DNA from: Aeromonas jandaei | GTDB lineage: Bacteria; Pseudomonadota; Gammaproteobacteria; Enterobacterales; Aeromonadaceae | Length of the DNA stretch: 64,000 nucleotides | NCBI RefSeq assembly: GCF_037890695.1 | Contig: NZ_CP149571.1 | Location: 3,998,001-4,062,000 of the forward strand | Direction: 5' to 3' | Part shown: one piece after another, positions 1-8,080 of the stretch | Layout of the letters: each line of letters starts with the position of its first letter | How positions within the stretch are numbered: the stretch's first letter is position 1 | Program-made: the position numbers and the translations under genes | The notes under the pieces: model-generated | Told to the model about the DNA's origin: nothing | Database searches by the model: none | Seen by the model: the letters and a program-made list of their open reading frames with translations, nothing else

Positions 1-1084
1 CGAGATGGCGCGCCAGATCATGGATGACTCCATGGATATCCACGCCGGTCGTGCCATCCAGCTGGGCCCGAAAAACTACACCGGCTACGCCTACATGGGG
101 ATTCCGGTCGCCATCACGGTGGAAGGGGCCAACATCCTGACCCGCAACCTGATGATCTTCGGGCAAGGGGCCACTCGCTGCCACCCGTACGTCTTTGCCG
201 AGCTGGAAGCGGCGGCTGATACCGACGTGGAGCGCGGTCTCGAGAAGTTTGACGCCCTGCTGATGAAACACATCGCCTTCGGCGCCGGCAACTTCTTCGG
301 TTCCCTGTTCCAGGGGCTGACCCTTGGCCAGTTCAACAGCGCTCCGGTAACCGGTGAAACCGCTCGCTACTACAAGCAGCTCTCCCGCATGAGTAAAGGG
401 CTGGCCCTGTGCGCCGACGTCTCCATGCTGATGCTGGGTGGCGATCTCAAGCGCAAGGAGATGATCTCCGCCCGTCTGGGTGACGTGCTGAGCCACCTCT
501 ACCTGGCCTCCGCCACCCTCAAGCATTACGAGGATCAGGGCCGTATGGTCTCCGATCTGCCGTTCGTGCAGTACGCGGTGGAGCGCAACCTCTACCTGAT
601 TGGCAAGGCGTTCGAGGGCTTCTTCCAGAACTTCCCGAACAAGGTGGTGGGTGCCGTGCTCAAGCGCGTGGTGTTCCCGTTCGGCGTCGGTTACAAGATG
701 CCGGCCGACGATCGCTGCCACGCCATCTGTCTGGCCATGATGAAGCCGGGCGAGTTCCGCGACCGTCTGACGGCCCTCTGCTATGTGGGCAAGGACGAGG
801 CGGATCCGGTCGGCCTGATGGAGCGTGCCTTCCAGGCCATGGTCGCAGTGCAGCCCTACGAGAAGAAACTGGTGCAGGCCCAGAAAGAGGGCAAACTGCC
901 TCGCAAACTGGCGCTGCCGGAACTGGTGGAAGCCGCTTTGGCCAAATCGGTGCTGAGCAAGGACGAGGCGGACAAGCTGCTGGCCGCCGATGCCCTGCGC
1001 TACGAAGCCATTCAAGTGGACAACTTCGCCCCGGGCGAGCTGGAGGGAATGGCGCAGGCCAACCCCATCCATCACGCCGCCTGA
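1..1084 (+). CDS. fadE: Acyl-CoA dehydrogenase FadE, C-terminal part (5' truncated by window)
   Basis: This is the last roughly 360 codons of a long acyl-CoA dehydrogenase that catalyses the first oxidation step of fatty-acid beta-oxidation with FAD. The reading frame is open from the window edge, so the ATG at position 5 is internal rather than a real start. E. coli FadE is about 814 residues, so more than half of the protein lies outside. Recognisable segments include GPKNYTGYAYMGIPVAITVEG and NILTRNLMIFGQGA, typical of the FadE catalytic core, followed by the helical C-terminal extension special to this subfamily. The gene ends at a TGA and is followed by a strong terminator. Confidence 0.93.
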   Translation, partial: EMARQIMDDSMDIHAGRAIQLGPKNYTGYAYMGIPVAITVEGANILTRNLMIFGQGATRCHPYVFAELEAAADTDVERGLEKFDALLMKHIAFGAGNFFGSLFQGLTLGQFNSAPVTGETARYYKQLSRMSKGLALCADVSMLMLGGDLKRKEMISARLGDVLSHLYLASATLKHYEDQGRMVSDLPFVQYAVERNLYLIGKAFEGFFQNFPNKVVGAVLKRVVFPFGVGYKMPADDRCHAICLAMMKPGEFRDRLTALCYVGKDEADPVGLMERAFQAMVAVQPYEKKLVQAQKEGKLPRKLALPELVEAALAKSVLSKDEADKLLAADALRYEAIQVDNFAPGELEGMAQANPIHHAA

Positions 1085-1096
1085 CAAGCGATAATC

Positions 1097-1125
1097 AAAA
1101 AGGCCCCTTTCGGGGCCTTTTTTTA
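1097..1125 (+). terminator. Rho-independent terminator after fadE
   Basis: A GGCCCC/GGGGCC stem with a short T-rich loop is flanked by A and T tracts, so it can act on both strands. It lies 13 bases after the fadE stop. Confidence 0.85.
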
Positions 1126-1229
1126 TGGCAATCGCCACGCACTGACCGTTCGCACATCCTGCGTACAGCCAAGCAGGCCGGAGTTTGCTATCTTGCGGCC
1201 ATCATTTGCGTTTAGAGCAAGCACAACCC

Positions 1230-1751
1230 ATGAGCATTATTTTGGGCATAGACCCGGGATCGCGGATCACCGGTTACGGGGTTATCCGGGTCGTCGGCGG
1301 CAAGGCCGAATATCTGGGGTCGGGCTGTATCCGCACCGATTGCGGCGAGCTGCCAGAGCGCCTCAAGCAGGTCTATGACGGGGTATGCGAGATCATCACC
1401 CAGTTCAAGCCCACCGAATTTGCCATCGAACGGGTCTTTATGGCCCGCAACGCCGACTCGGCCCTGAAACTGGGGCAGGCCCGTGGCAGCGCCATCGTCG
1501 CGGCGGTCAACGCTTTTTTACCGGTGAGCGAATACTCTGCCACCCAGATCAAGCAGGCAGTGGTGGGGACCGGCGGCGCCAGCAAGGAGCAGGTGCAGCA
1601 CATGGTGACCCATCTGCTGAAACTCTCCGCCACCCCGCAGGCGGATGCAGCGGATGCCCTCGGCGTCGCGCTCTGCCACCTGCACACCCGCCAGAGCCTG
1701 ATCAAGATGGCAGGGCGCGCCAGCAGCTCGGTACGTGGCCGCTATCGCTAA
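1230..1751 (+). CDS. ruvC: Holliday junction resolvase RuvC
   Basis: Endonuclease that cuts Holliday junctions made by RuvAB during recombination. The start at 1230 gives [17 protein letters not shown] and 173 residues, exactly the E. coli length; an upstream in-frame ATG at 1185 would add 15 non-conserved residues. The acidic catalytic residues are visible: Asp in the LGIDPGS loop, Glu in FAIERVF, and the C-terminal DAADALGVA pair. The gene lies alone between two terminators. ruvA and ruvB, which often follow ruvC, are not in this window, and the T3SS locus begins directly downstream on the other strand. Confidence 0.95.
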   Translation: MSIILGIDPGSRITGYGVIRVVGGKAEYLGSGCIRTDCGELPERLKQVYDGVCEIITQFKPTEFAIERVFMARNADSALKLGQARGSAIVAAVNAFLPVSEYSATQIKQAVVGTGGASKEQVQHMVTHLLKLSATPQADAADALGVALCHLHTRQSLIKMAGRASSSVRGRYR

Positions 1752-1792
1752 ACCTTGTTCACCCGCCCTGCTCACCTCGGGATCGCCAAATA

Positions 1793-1826
1793 AAAAAACC
1801 GCCCCGGATATCCGGGGCGGTTTTGT
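1793..1826. terminator. Bidirectional terminator between ruvC and the T3SS locus
   Basis: A perfect AACCGCCCCGG/CCGGGGCGGTT hairpin has an A tract on the left and a T tract on the right. It can stop ruvC transcription from the left and the exoU-spcU transcript from the right, so it marks the left edge of the T3SS locus. Confidence 0.85.
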
Positions 1827-1892
1827 TTGGCCCATCAGCAAGCCGGGACGTCGCTAAAGACGAAATCGCTCGGCTTGGCACTCTGCGTTTGG

Positions 1893-2291
1893 CTAGACGA
1901 ACAAGCTACCCGAGCGTACCGGAATACTCTCCTCCTGAGCCTGCAATAAAGGCAGCAGTTCGTGGTAACCGGCATGCAGCTTGTCGCAGGCAGCTTGGCA
2001 TACTTCTGGATCCGCATGCTCATCCAGAGTGCACCACAACAGCAAATGCCCTCGACCATCCACCGTCAGTCTGGCCGGTTGCAAGGTAGAGAGTGGGCTG
2101 TTGACCTGCAGCAGCAGCAGCATGACGCCGGAAAGCATTCTGGTGGGAAGCGGGGCGAGCGGCAGTGCCAGCACATATTGCCCGTCGATCTTCTCGAACC
2201 ATAGCTCTGGTGCATCCTCAAACCTGATCACCCGGCTCTCGCCCGCGGCGGGTAGAGCCAATCCCAGTGAACCCAACCAATCAATCAGCAT
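1893..2291 (-). CDS. spcU: ExoU chaperone, SpcU-like (type III secretion chaperone)
   Basis: Small acidic protein of 132 residues immediately behind the ExoU-like gene, matching the exoU-spcU order and the size of Pseudomonas aeruginosa SpcU (about 137 residues). The start MLIDWLGSLGL at 2291 is chosen because an AAGGAG ribosome-binding site precedes it by five bases and because it lies two bases after the exoU stop; a longer reading to 2357 would overlap exoU and lacks such a site. The alternating beta/alpha pattern and leucine-rich middle fit class I T3SS chaperones that bind the effector N-terminus and keep it unfolded for export. Assignment rests on context, size and fold pattern. Confidence 0.8.
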   Translation of the reverse strand: MLIDWLGSLGLALPAAGESRVIRFEDAPELWFEKIDGQYVLALPLAPLPTRMLSGVMLLLLQVNSPLSTLQPARLTVDGRGHLLLWCTLDEHADPEVCQAACDKLHAGYHELLPLLQAQEESIPVRSGSLFV

Positions 2292-2293
2292 AT

Positions 2294-4303
2294 TTACTCC
2301 TTCATCATCCAGGAGCGAGCCTGAGTCACAGTGGTAGAGGAGAGAGGCTTGCTCCACGGTTTATTGCGGGCCCCATAGTTATCAGCCAGCTCCCGCAGGG
2401 CCTCATTGACCTCGGCCGACGTGGTCGCGCCGACAAGTGCGTGCTCGGTTTTACGCAGGAGCGCCACATTGCTGTCCGGCTGACCGGGACGGAACAGGGA
2501 GGGGTAGATCACCTCATGAATGATGTTGTTCGCGACCGTGGCCACCTGACGACGGCTGGCCTCTTCCTTGCCCAGATCCAGCGCGGCGAAACGCCCTGCC
2601 GGGCTCGGAGTATCGAGCAACCTGGCCAGCGCCGGGTTGTCTGCCTGATTGAGCTGCGCGGCAAGCCACTGCTGCCGGGCCGGCGAGTCTGCGAGTGTGC
2701 CGAGCTGCTCCAGAGCCTGCGCCAGCGAGCCAGAGAGATCGAGTCGCGCCGAGGGATCCTGCTCCAGTACAGATGCAACCAGTACCGAGAGCTGATCCTG
2801 AACTTCCTGACGAAAAAGGGCAGTTGCCTGGACATCAGGGGTGCGCTCTTCGGCCACCGCGGCAAAGTCCCGATCCGGGAGCGCCAGCAGCGCCGACTCC
2901 AGATCCTGGAACTGATAATCCTTGCGGCTGCTCTCCCGTCCTTCCAGATGCTGCCCGACCACATCGGCCAGCCTCTCCTGCAGATGCTGCTTGTCCGCAT
3001 CGCTCATGGTGAAGTTGAGGGTGCCACTTAACGTGCCGCTGAAATCACCGCGCTCTGATTTGAGCGGCACTGTCACCACTTGATCGGTCAACCCGTCAAG
3101 CCCTCTGGTTTGCAACGCCGAGCGTGCGCCAACGGGAGCCCCAACTACCCAGTCTGCAATCGCCCCCTTGCGAGTACCACGATCGGCCGGTTTCCCGCCC
3201 TCTTCTTCAAACTTGAGGATCAGGTTCTCGTGCTCGGCGATGGTGGCCCCCCTGGCCTCGGGATGGATAAGCTCGAGCACCGGGACGTTGAGCATGACAC
3301 CGCCATCTTGCAAGGACAGCTTCTCCCCCTGCGCCAGGAAAGGTTGATGCTGCTCCTCCGGGCGACTGAACACCACCGGGAATGAGCCCGATATGTGCGC
3401 GGCGCGGGCAATCTCCATGTCTGGCGTCAGGCGGGCGTTAAACAGGATCATCTGGGGACGACCATCAAACATGCCGGTCCCCGTGATGTTCAGCTCCTTG
3501 ATGGCCGGAATATGGCGACCAAGCAGAGCCAGATCGCCGAAGGTCACACCGCCCCCCTGTTCGAGGCGCTGACGAATGGCTGCGACGTCGGGTCTGCTGG
3601 CCAGCTCTGGGTGAGCCTTCAATTGCGCCAGAACCGAACTGCGTGACTCCTGCTTGAGTATCCTTTCGAGCGGGACGGCATCCGACTGCAGACGTGGAAA
3701 GATGTTGCTCAGCAGTTGTACGAAGCTGCCAAGTTTACCCAGCTTGAGTTTTTCGAGCACGCTGGCGATCGCTTTGCCTGCTTCGCCACTCATGTGCTGG
3801 GCCAGGCTGATCTTTTTAACCGGCGAATCAAGCAGGCTGATGAAGTCCATCTCGTCAGAGAGCGCCTTGAACTCGCTCGCGTTCATGCCGGCAGCAAGCA
3901 GTGCGGCCGTAATGGCGCCGGCCGAGGAGCCAGAGAGTGTACGGATCCCCTCCAGCTTCCCCTGCGCCTCCAGTGCCTGGATGGCGCCCGGATAGGCAGC
4001 CCCTTTGGCGCCGCCACCGCTGAGCACCAGGCTGGTGATGGGCGGCCGGGCCAGAGTAACGGATGCCGAGCCATCCTGCTGGCGGGTGATGGTCACCTGA
4101 CGCGGGCCGCAGCCCTCACAGATCACATCGCTCTTGGCAGAAGCCGCCAACGGGGCATGGCTCACACTCTCCAGCCGGGGGCCGGATACGCCACCCAGAG
4201 TCGCGACAAGGCTGGGTGCACTCTCCTGCGGTCGGCCAGGTTGCGGCTCGACAGCAGGCGTGTGGGTCGATGGTGAAAGACTGGGGGCTTGCTGAATCTG
4301 CAT
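2294..4303 (-). CDS. exoU: ExoU-like T3SS effector, patatin phospholipase A2
   Basis: Protein of 669 residues closely resembling P. aeruginosa ExoU (687 residues), a cytotoxin injected into host cells that hydrolyses membrane phospholipids after activation by ubiquitin. The patatin domain spans roughly residues 88-345: the oxyanion loop SGGGAKGAAYPGA near residue 95, the nucleophile Ser127 in GSSAG, and the catalytic Asp333 in LQDGG, so the Ser-Asp dyad is intact. Other ExoU-like blocks are LNITGTGMFDGRPQ, VVTVPLKSERGDFSG and, near the C-terminus, PSLFRPGQPDSNVALLR and KPLSSTTV, in the membrane-binding region. The first 85 residues are Pro/Ser/Gln-rich, as expected for a secretion signal and chaperone-binding region. 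An AGGAG site precedes the ATG. The gene has its own ExsA-type promoter and is followed after 2 bases by spcU. Confidence 0.95.
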   Translation of the reverse strand: MQIQQAPSLSPSTHTPAVEPQPGRPQESAPSLVATLGGVSGPRLESVSHAPLAASAKSDVICEGCGPRQVTITRQQDGSASVTLARPPITSLVLSGGGAKGAAYPGAIQALEAQGKLEGIRTLSGSSAGAITAALLAAGMNASEFKALSDEMDFISLLDSPVKKISLAQHMSGEAGKAIASVLEKLKLGKLGSFVQLLSNIFPRLQSDAVPLERILKQESRSSVLAQLKAHPELASRPDVAAIRQRLEQGGGVTFGDLALLGRHIPAIKELNITGTGMFDGRPQMILFNARLTPDMEIARAAHISGSFPVVFSRPEEQHQPFLAQGEKLSLQDGGVMLNVPVLELIHPEARGATIAEHENLILKFEEEGGKPADRGTRKGAIADWVVGAPVGARSALQTRGLDGLTDQVVTVPLKSERGDFSGTLSGTLNFTMSDADKQHLQERLADVVGQHLEGRESSRKDYQFQDLESALLALPDRDFAAVAEERTPDVQATALFRQEVQDQLSVLVASVLEQDPSARLDLSGSLAQALEQLGTLADSPARQQWLAAQLNQADNPALARLLDTPSPAGRFAALDLGKEEASRRQVATVANNIIHEVIYPSLFRPGQPDSNVALLRKTEHALVGATTSAEVNEALRELADNYGARNKPWSKPLSSTTVTQARSWMMKE

Positions 4304-4335
4304 GGCGCTTCTCCTGTTACGATGGAATTGTCCCC

Positions 4336-4386
4336 ATTCTAGGGATGCAACCCATGGTCGTTTGGCAACAGAAGCCGCGATTTTGT
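4336..4386 (-). promoter_or_regulatory. ExsA-type promoter of exoU-spcU
   Basis: Reading the minus strand, an A-rich block, GGC and TGCCA elements match the P. aeruginosa ExsA box as I recall it (A-rich, GnC, TGnnA) at 4386-4362. After a 20-nt gap comes TAGAAT at 4341-4336 as -10. The box ends 58 nt before the exoU ATG. The same geometry occurs at the other T3SS promoters of this window. Confidence 0.75.
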
Positions 4387-4398
4387 CAATGGGGGGAT

Positions 4399-5037
4399 TT
4401 ATTTTCTCTCGTGAACATCGGCGCGCTCCAGCGTCACCGCCATCGCCCGCGAGAGCGCGTCAAGCTGGCCATCGAGACTGGCATCGATGATCCCCACCTC
4501 GGTTTCGAGGATGCAGCCCCCCTGATCGAGGCGGGCATCGGCAGAGATTTCGAGATACCCGATCTCGGGGAAATCCTTGTGCACCCGGGCAATCTGATCG
4601 CGTACCGCCTGCACCTGTTCGGGATTGACCCGCACCGTCACCTGCTTCTGGTTGCTCACCAGCGAGAGCGCCTCGCGCACCACCTTGAGGGTGAGCGCCA
4701 CCTGATCGTAATCGTGCAGGATCTTGCGCACCGCCTGCAGCACCACCTCGCTCATCTGTTGTTCCACCGTGCGGTAGTATTGCTGGCACTGCAGCTGGGT
4801 CTGGTGCACCAGCACGGCCTGCTCGCGGCGAGCCTCCTCGATGCCGGCCTGCCAACCGAGCTGCTTCTGCTCCTCATAAACGGCACGCGCCTCCTCGACG
4901 ATATCGGCAGCCTGTGCCCGGGCGGCATCGACCAGCGCCTGAGCACTCAGATAGGCCTGATAGTCGTGACTGCGCAGGATCCGCTGACCGGGAGCCAGTT
5001 GCAGGTGTTCACTCTTTATTTCAACAAATGGCAGCAT
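4399..5037 (-). CDS. ascL: T3SS stator protein AscL (SctL/YscL)
   Basis: Cytoplasmic stator of the secretion ATPase complex, 212 residues, last gene of the exsD-ascB-L operon. The N-terminus MLPFVEIKSEHLQLAPGQRILR is YscL-like. It is followed by a long Gln/Glu/Ala-rich coiled coil (about residues 30-110) and a C-terminal domain ending in ILETEVGIIDASLDGQLDAL, the conserved GGC-ETxxGxIDASLxxQL pattern of the FliH/YscL family. It overlaps ascK by 22 bases. Partners are expected to be AscN (ATPase), AscQ (sorting platform) and AscK. Confidence 0.92.
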   Translation of the reverse strand: MLPFVEIKSEHLQLAPGQRILRSHDYQAYLSAQALVDAARAQAADIVEEARAVYEEQKQLGWQAGIEEARREQAVLVHQTQLQCQQYYRTVEQQMSEVVLQAVRKILHDYDQVALTLKVVREALSLVSNQKQVTVRVNPEQVQAVRDQIARVHKDFPEIGYLEISADARLDQGGCILETEVGIIDASLDGQLDALSRAMAVTLERADVHERK

Positions 5038-5642
5038 TGTGGCGTTACCTGTTTGGCAATTTTGAGACAGAGTGCGCGAGCGAGTGGCAGCTCGGCATCA
5101 GCCAGTGACCAGCCTGGGCGCAGGGGTGATACCGGCAAACGTAGCGCAAGGCGACGGGCCCAGGCGGGATGAGCCCCCCCCGCCGCAGCCAGCCAGAATC
5201 CCAAACCTGCCGCCTCCAGCGAGGCGCTATCGAGCGTGGCTGGCAGCGGTTGCTGCCAGCCGGCAGGCCAGGGGCCGATCAAGAGGTCGAGGCGAGCAAG
5301 CAGCGACCTGTGCCCCTCCTCCCCCAACACCGCGATGATTTGGCGCAGCACAGGCGCTTGCAGGCAGTGGCGGATCGCCTCGCCATGGAGCACGGCGCCA
5401 AGCTGGCGCAGCACGAGCGCCAGCGCCTCGGCCGGAAAGAGCGCCAGCCCGCCAAGCTGCGCGGGCAGTTCGTAGTCGATAGCCAGTGCCAGCTCGTCGA
5501 GCAGGGCCTGATTGCAGGCAGGCAGAGTGCGCCACTCGGGGACACTCGCCTGCAGCCAGCGCCACGAGGCGGGGAAGTGCTCTTCGTGCAGATAGCTGGC
5601 CGGACAAAAGCGCAGTTGATAGGGGGTAAGGCCGACCGCCAT
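5016..5642 (-). CDS. ascK: T3SS sorting-platform adaptor AscK (SctK/YscK)
   Basis: Protein of 208 residues, about the length of YscK (209). The family is thought to link the sorting platform to the inner-membrane ring. The start [14 protein letters not shown] at 5642 overlaps the ascJ stop as ATGA and is preferred to the longer upstream reading. The sequence is rich in Leu, Ala and Trp, with YscK-like FHPASYxHxxxxP near the N-terminus. Position between ascJ and ascL supports the call. Confidence 0.9.
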   Translation of the reverse strand: MAVGLTPYQLRFCPASYLHEEHFPASWRWLQASVPEWRTLPACNQALLDELALAIDYELPAQLGGLALFPAEALALVLRQLGAVLHGEAIRHCLQAPVLRQIIAVLGEEGHRSLLARLDLLIGPWPAGWQQPLPATLDSASLEAAGLGFWLAAAGGAHPAWARRLALRLPVSPLRPGWSLADAELPLARALCLKIAKQVTPQCCHLLK

Positions 5643-6379
5643 CAACGACTCCGACGCCGGTGCCACATGAATTGGGCCAGGTTGGTGGTCACCACCAACG
5701 CCAGCAGGAGCGCGATCAGTCCACCCAGCCGCCATCTGGATCCTTCGCTCACCTCGATGGAGAAGAGGGTGGTATTGCGCGGCATCAGGGGGCTCTGGCG
5801 TACATCGGCCGAGGGTACCAGCACCACGCTGATCCGGTCGTAGGCGAGCCCTTCAATGCTGTTGTTGACCAGCTGCTTGATCTGCGGGATGTAGGTGTCG
5901 AGCTGGATATCCGCCGCATGTTTGATAAAGACCGAGGCCGAAGCGGGAGATGGCTTCTTGCTGATCCCCTCGTTCCCTTCGGGCAATACCACATGGACGC
6001 GGGCCACCAGCACGCCGTCGATCTCCGAGAGGGTGTGGGAGATCTCCTGGGCCTTGGCGTAGTTGAGGCGAGCCCGCTCCTCGGTGGGCGAGGAGATGAG
6101 GCCATCCTTGGGAAAGACATCCTGCAGGGTGGAGAAGCTCTCGCGCGGATACCCCTTGCGCTTGAGCAGTTCAACCGCCTGCGCCACATCGGACTCCTCG
6201 ACCAGCAGCTTGATGTTGCCATCCTTGTCAGGCTGCTTGTCCGAGGAGATCCCCTCGGTGCGCAGCAGCGCCAGCATCTCGTTGCCCTCTTTCTGGTTCA
6301 CCCCGGTATAGAGCTCCACCTTGCAGCCACTGAGCAGCAGGGAGGTGCACAGCACCCCCATCAGCATCGATCTCTTCAC
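5642..6379 (-). CDS. ascJ: T3SS inner-membrane ring lipoprotein AscJ (SctJ/YscJ)
   Basis: Forms the inner-membrane MS-like ring of the injectisome together with AscD. Lipoprotein of 245 residues: the signal peptide ends in LLLSGC with Cys19 as the lipidation site. The periplasmic ring-building motifs follow, [19 protein letters not shown] and the [17 protein letters not shown] block. A C-terminal membrane helix (about residues 215-238) ends in the basic tail HRRRSR. Only a few bases separate it from ascI upstream, and it overlaps ascK downstream. Confidence 0.96.
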   Translation of the reverse strand: MKRSMLMGVLCTSLLLSGCKVELYTGVNQKEGNEMLALLRTEGISSDKQPDKDGNIKLLVEESDVAQAVELLKRKGYPRESFSTLQDVFPKDGLISSPTEERARLNYAKAQEISHTLSEIDGVLVARVHVVLPEGNEGISKKPSPASASVFIKHAADIQLDTYIPQIKQLVNNSIEGLAYDRISVVLVPSADVRQSPLMPRNTTLFSIEVSEGSRWRLGGLIALLLALVVTTNLAQFMWHRRRSR

Positions 6380-6385
6380 ACTACC

Positions 6386-6724
6386 TCACTGGGTCTTCAA
6401 CAGGGTTTCTACGTTCTGGCTCATCTTGCCCACGGTCTTGGCAATGAGCTCCTCCTGCATGGTGATCCGCATCAGCGACCACTGCATCTGCATCAAACTG
6501 TTGGGATCATCACCCGGCGTTGCCAGTTCGGCCTGCAGGCTCTGTTTGGCCTCGACAAACTGCTGCTTGATCTCGCCGATTTCGCCAAGCAATGTACCGC
6601 CGATCCCCTGAGCGCTGCCGCCCATCGCCTGCTCGAAGGTGGCGATCTGGGCACCGGGAACATCCGCCGCTTTCAGCTCATCCAGGCTGGTCACCACGGC
6701 CTGCGCGCTTTGTGCTATCTCCAT
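6386..6724 (-). CDS. ascI: T3SS inner rod protein AscI (SctI/YscI)
   Basis: Protein of 112 residues that forms the inner rod/adaptor at the base of the needle. The C-terminal half (LMQMQWSLMRITMQEELIAKT) is the amphipathic helix conserved in YscI/PscI. ATG at 6724 is chosen because it overlaps the ascH stop as ATGA and follows GGAGG; a GTG codon precedes it directly. It sits between ascH and ascJ as in Yersinia and Pseudomonas. Confidence 0.92.
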   Translation of the reverse strand: MEIAQSAQAVVTSLDELKAADVPGAQIATFEQAMGGSAQGIGGTLLGEIGEIKQQFVEAKQSLQAELATPGDDPNSLMQMQWSLMRITMQEELIAKTVGKMSQNVETLLKTQ

Positions 6725-7275
6725 CACTCCTCCAGATCCAGTTTGTGTGCGTGACGCACCAGATTGTTGACCATGCCGTTGTGCGGGATCAGGGTCATCA
6801 GTTCACGTCGGGCCAGCTCGGCCAGATAGTCGTTACCGAGCCATGCCCCCTGCCCCCGCAGCTCTGCCATCACCTTGAGCAGCACCGTCTCCCGCCGTGA
6901 CGAGAGCGGGTCAAACTCCCGCATCAGGGCACGCAGCTCTGGCAGGTCGATGGCCGCCACCACTGGCAACTGGCGCTCGCCAAAGCGCTCAATCAGCTTG
7001 CTCGCTACCGGCTTGAAGAGCTGGTCGGCTACCCCGGCCGTTTTCTCATCCTGCTGATAGACCTGCCAGAGCAGCTCGCGCCGGGTGGCGGGAGAGTGTC
7101 CCTCCAGCAGCGCTTCCAGTGGAGTCCCCTCTTTCCAGCGCGTCAGCAGGGCACTGCTCTCCTCTTTGGCCAGTAGCCGCTCAAACTGTTGCCGCTCTGC
7201 CGCTGCAGGCGGGGGCAAGCCCGGCGGCGTCACCGCCAGCGGACGAGTGCCTAGCTCGTTACCATCGACCTTCAT
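6724..7275 (-). CDS. ascH: T3SS secreted protein AscH (YscH/YopR-like)
   Basis: Protein of 183 residues at the position of yscH/pscH between ascG and ascI. YscH (YopR) is an early secreted substrate in Yersinia that affects needle assembly. The sequence is mostly helical, with a Pro-rich segment (residues 12-27) and an ending HKLDLEE. Overlaps with ascG (4 bases) and ascI (1 base) show translational coupling. Function is taken from synteny and overall resemblance. Confidence 0.85.
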   Translation of the reverse strand: MKVDGNELGTRPLAVTPPGLPPPAAAERQQFERLLAKEESSALLTRWKEGTPLEALLEGHSPATRRELLWQVYQQDEKTAGVADQLFKPVASKLIERFGERQLPVVAAIDLPELRALMREFDPLSSRRETVLLKVMAELRGQGAWLGNDYLAELARRELMTLIPHNGMVNNLVRHAHKLDLEE

Positions 7276-7622
7276 GAGGCGATCTGTTCGCGCATGCCGG
7301 CGGCAAACTGCTGCAAGGAGGAGAGCTCGCTCTGTTCAAGCCGGGCCAACCGGCTCTGCAGTGCATCCAGCCGCGTCAGCCGCCATTCGCACAGGGCGAG
7401 CCAGGGTTCCAGTTCGGGGGTATCGCACCCTTTGCCCAGCGCCAGAGCCCCCTCGTAATCTCCCCGGTTCATCAGGGAGGAGAGGCGGATCAGGGTGACA
7501 CACTCGCTCATCTGCGGATCGCTTGCGAGCCAGTCGGCGATGGTGGCGGCCTGCGAGTGACAATGATGACCGGTGCCGGCCACCGCCAGTTCGGCCAGTT
7601 GCCGTTTCAGTTGGCGATCCAT
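7272..7622 (-). CDS. ascG: T3SS needle chaperone AscG (SctG/YscG)
   Basis: TPR-like chaperone of 116 residues that, with AscE, holds the needle subunit AscF monomeric in the cytoplasm. The block LIRLSSLMNRGDYEGAL followed by LEPWLALCEWRL is almost identical to YscG. Start MDRQLKRQLAELAVAGTG at 7622 aligns with YscG; the longer upstream reading covers ascF sequence. Two bases separate it from ascF. Confidence 0.94.
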   Translation of the reverse strand: MDRQLKRQLAELAVAGTGHHCHSQAATIADWLASDPQMSECVTLIRLSSLMNRGDYEGALALGKGCDTPELEPWLALCEWRLTRLDALQSRLARLEQSELSSLQQFAAGMREQIAS

Positions 7623-7624
7623 CG

Positions 7625-7873
7625 TCACACCTTCTGCAAGATGCCCTGCATCAGATCTTTCATGCTGCGGGTCACGGTAGAGTTGATGTTGTAGATCACC
7701 GACCACTTGTTGATCTTGTGTTGCAGCTCAGCCAGCCTGGCGGGGTCATCGGGATTATCTTTCAGTGCGTCAATCGCAGCTTTTACGTCATTGTTGGCAT
7801 CGTTCGCCTGCTTCTTCAGCGCCTCGGCGACGTTATCCAGGGTATTCCCCGGGTTAAAAATGGGTTCTGCCAT
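7625..7873 (-). CDS. ascF: T3SS needle subunit AscF (SctF/YscF)
   Basis: Small needle-forming protein of 82 residues (YscF 87, PscF 85). It shows the two-helix layout with a central DNPDDPARLAELQ turn and the conserved C-terminal segment NKWSVIYNINSTVTRSMKDLMQGI that packs inside the needle. It is flanked by its chaperones ascE and ascG. Confidence 0.96.
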   Translation of the reverse strand: MAEPIFNPGNTLDNVAEALKKQANDANNDVKAAIDALKDNPDDPARLAELQHKINKWSVIYNINSTVTRSMKDLMQGILQKV

Positions 7874-7876
7874 CTC

Positions 7877-8080
7877 TTATGCTCCTTTGATCTGCTCAAG
7901 TATCTGCATGCCCGCCTCGATGGCGTCCGCTTCCTGTTGCCACTGCCGGTACTGCTGCGGAGATCCCCCGCGCATCAGCTGGCGCTTGACCTCCCCCAGC
8001 GCCTGCACCAGCTGCTCCTGCAGCGCGCGGGCGAAGGCGGGATCAGCGCCGGACAGTCGCGTTTCCAAACTGGTCATCAT
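7877..8080 (-). CDS. ascE: T3SS needle co-chaperone AscE (SctE/YscE)
   Basis: Helical hairpin protein of 67 residues forming the AscE-AscG-AscF complex. The start has two adjacent ATG codons (MMTSLETRL); YscE-like features are LETRL near the start and the amphipathic second helix ending LEQIKGA. It overlaps the 3' end of ascD by 38 bases and lies 3 bases before ascF. Confidence 0.92.
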   Translation of the reverse strand: MMTSLETRLSGADPAFARALQEQLVQALGEVKRQLMRGGSPQQYRQWQQEADAIEAGMQILEQIKGA

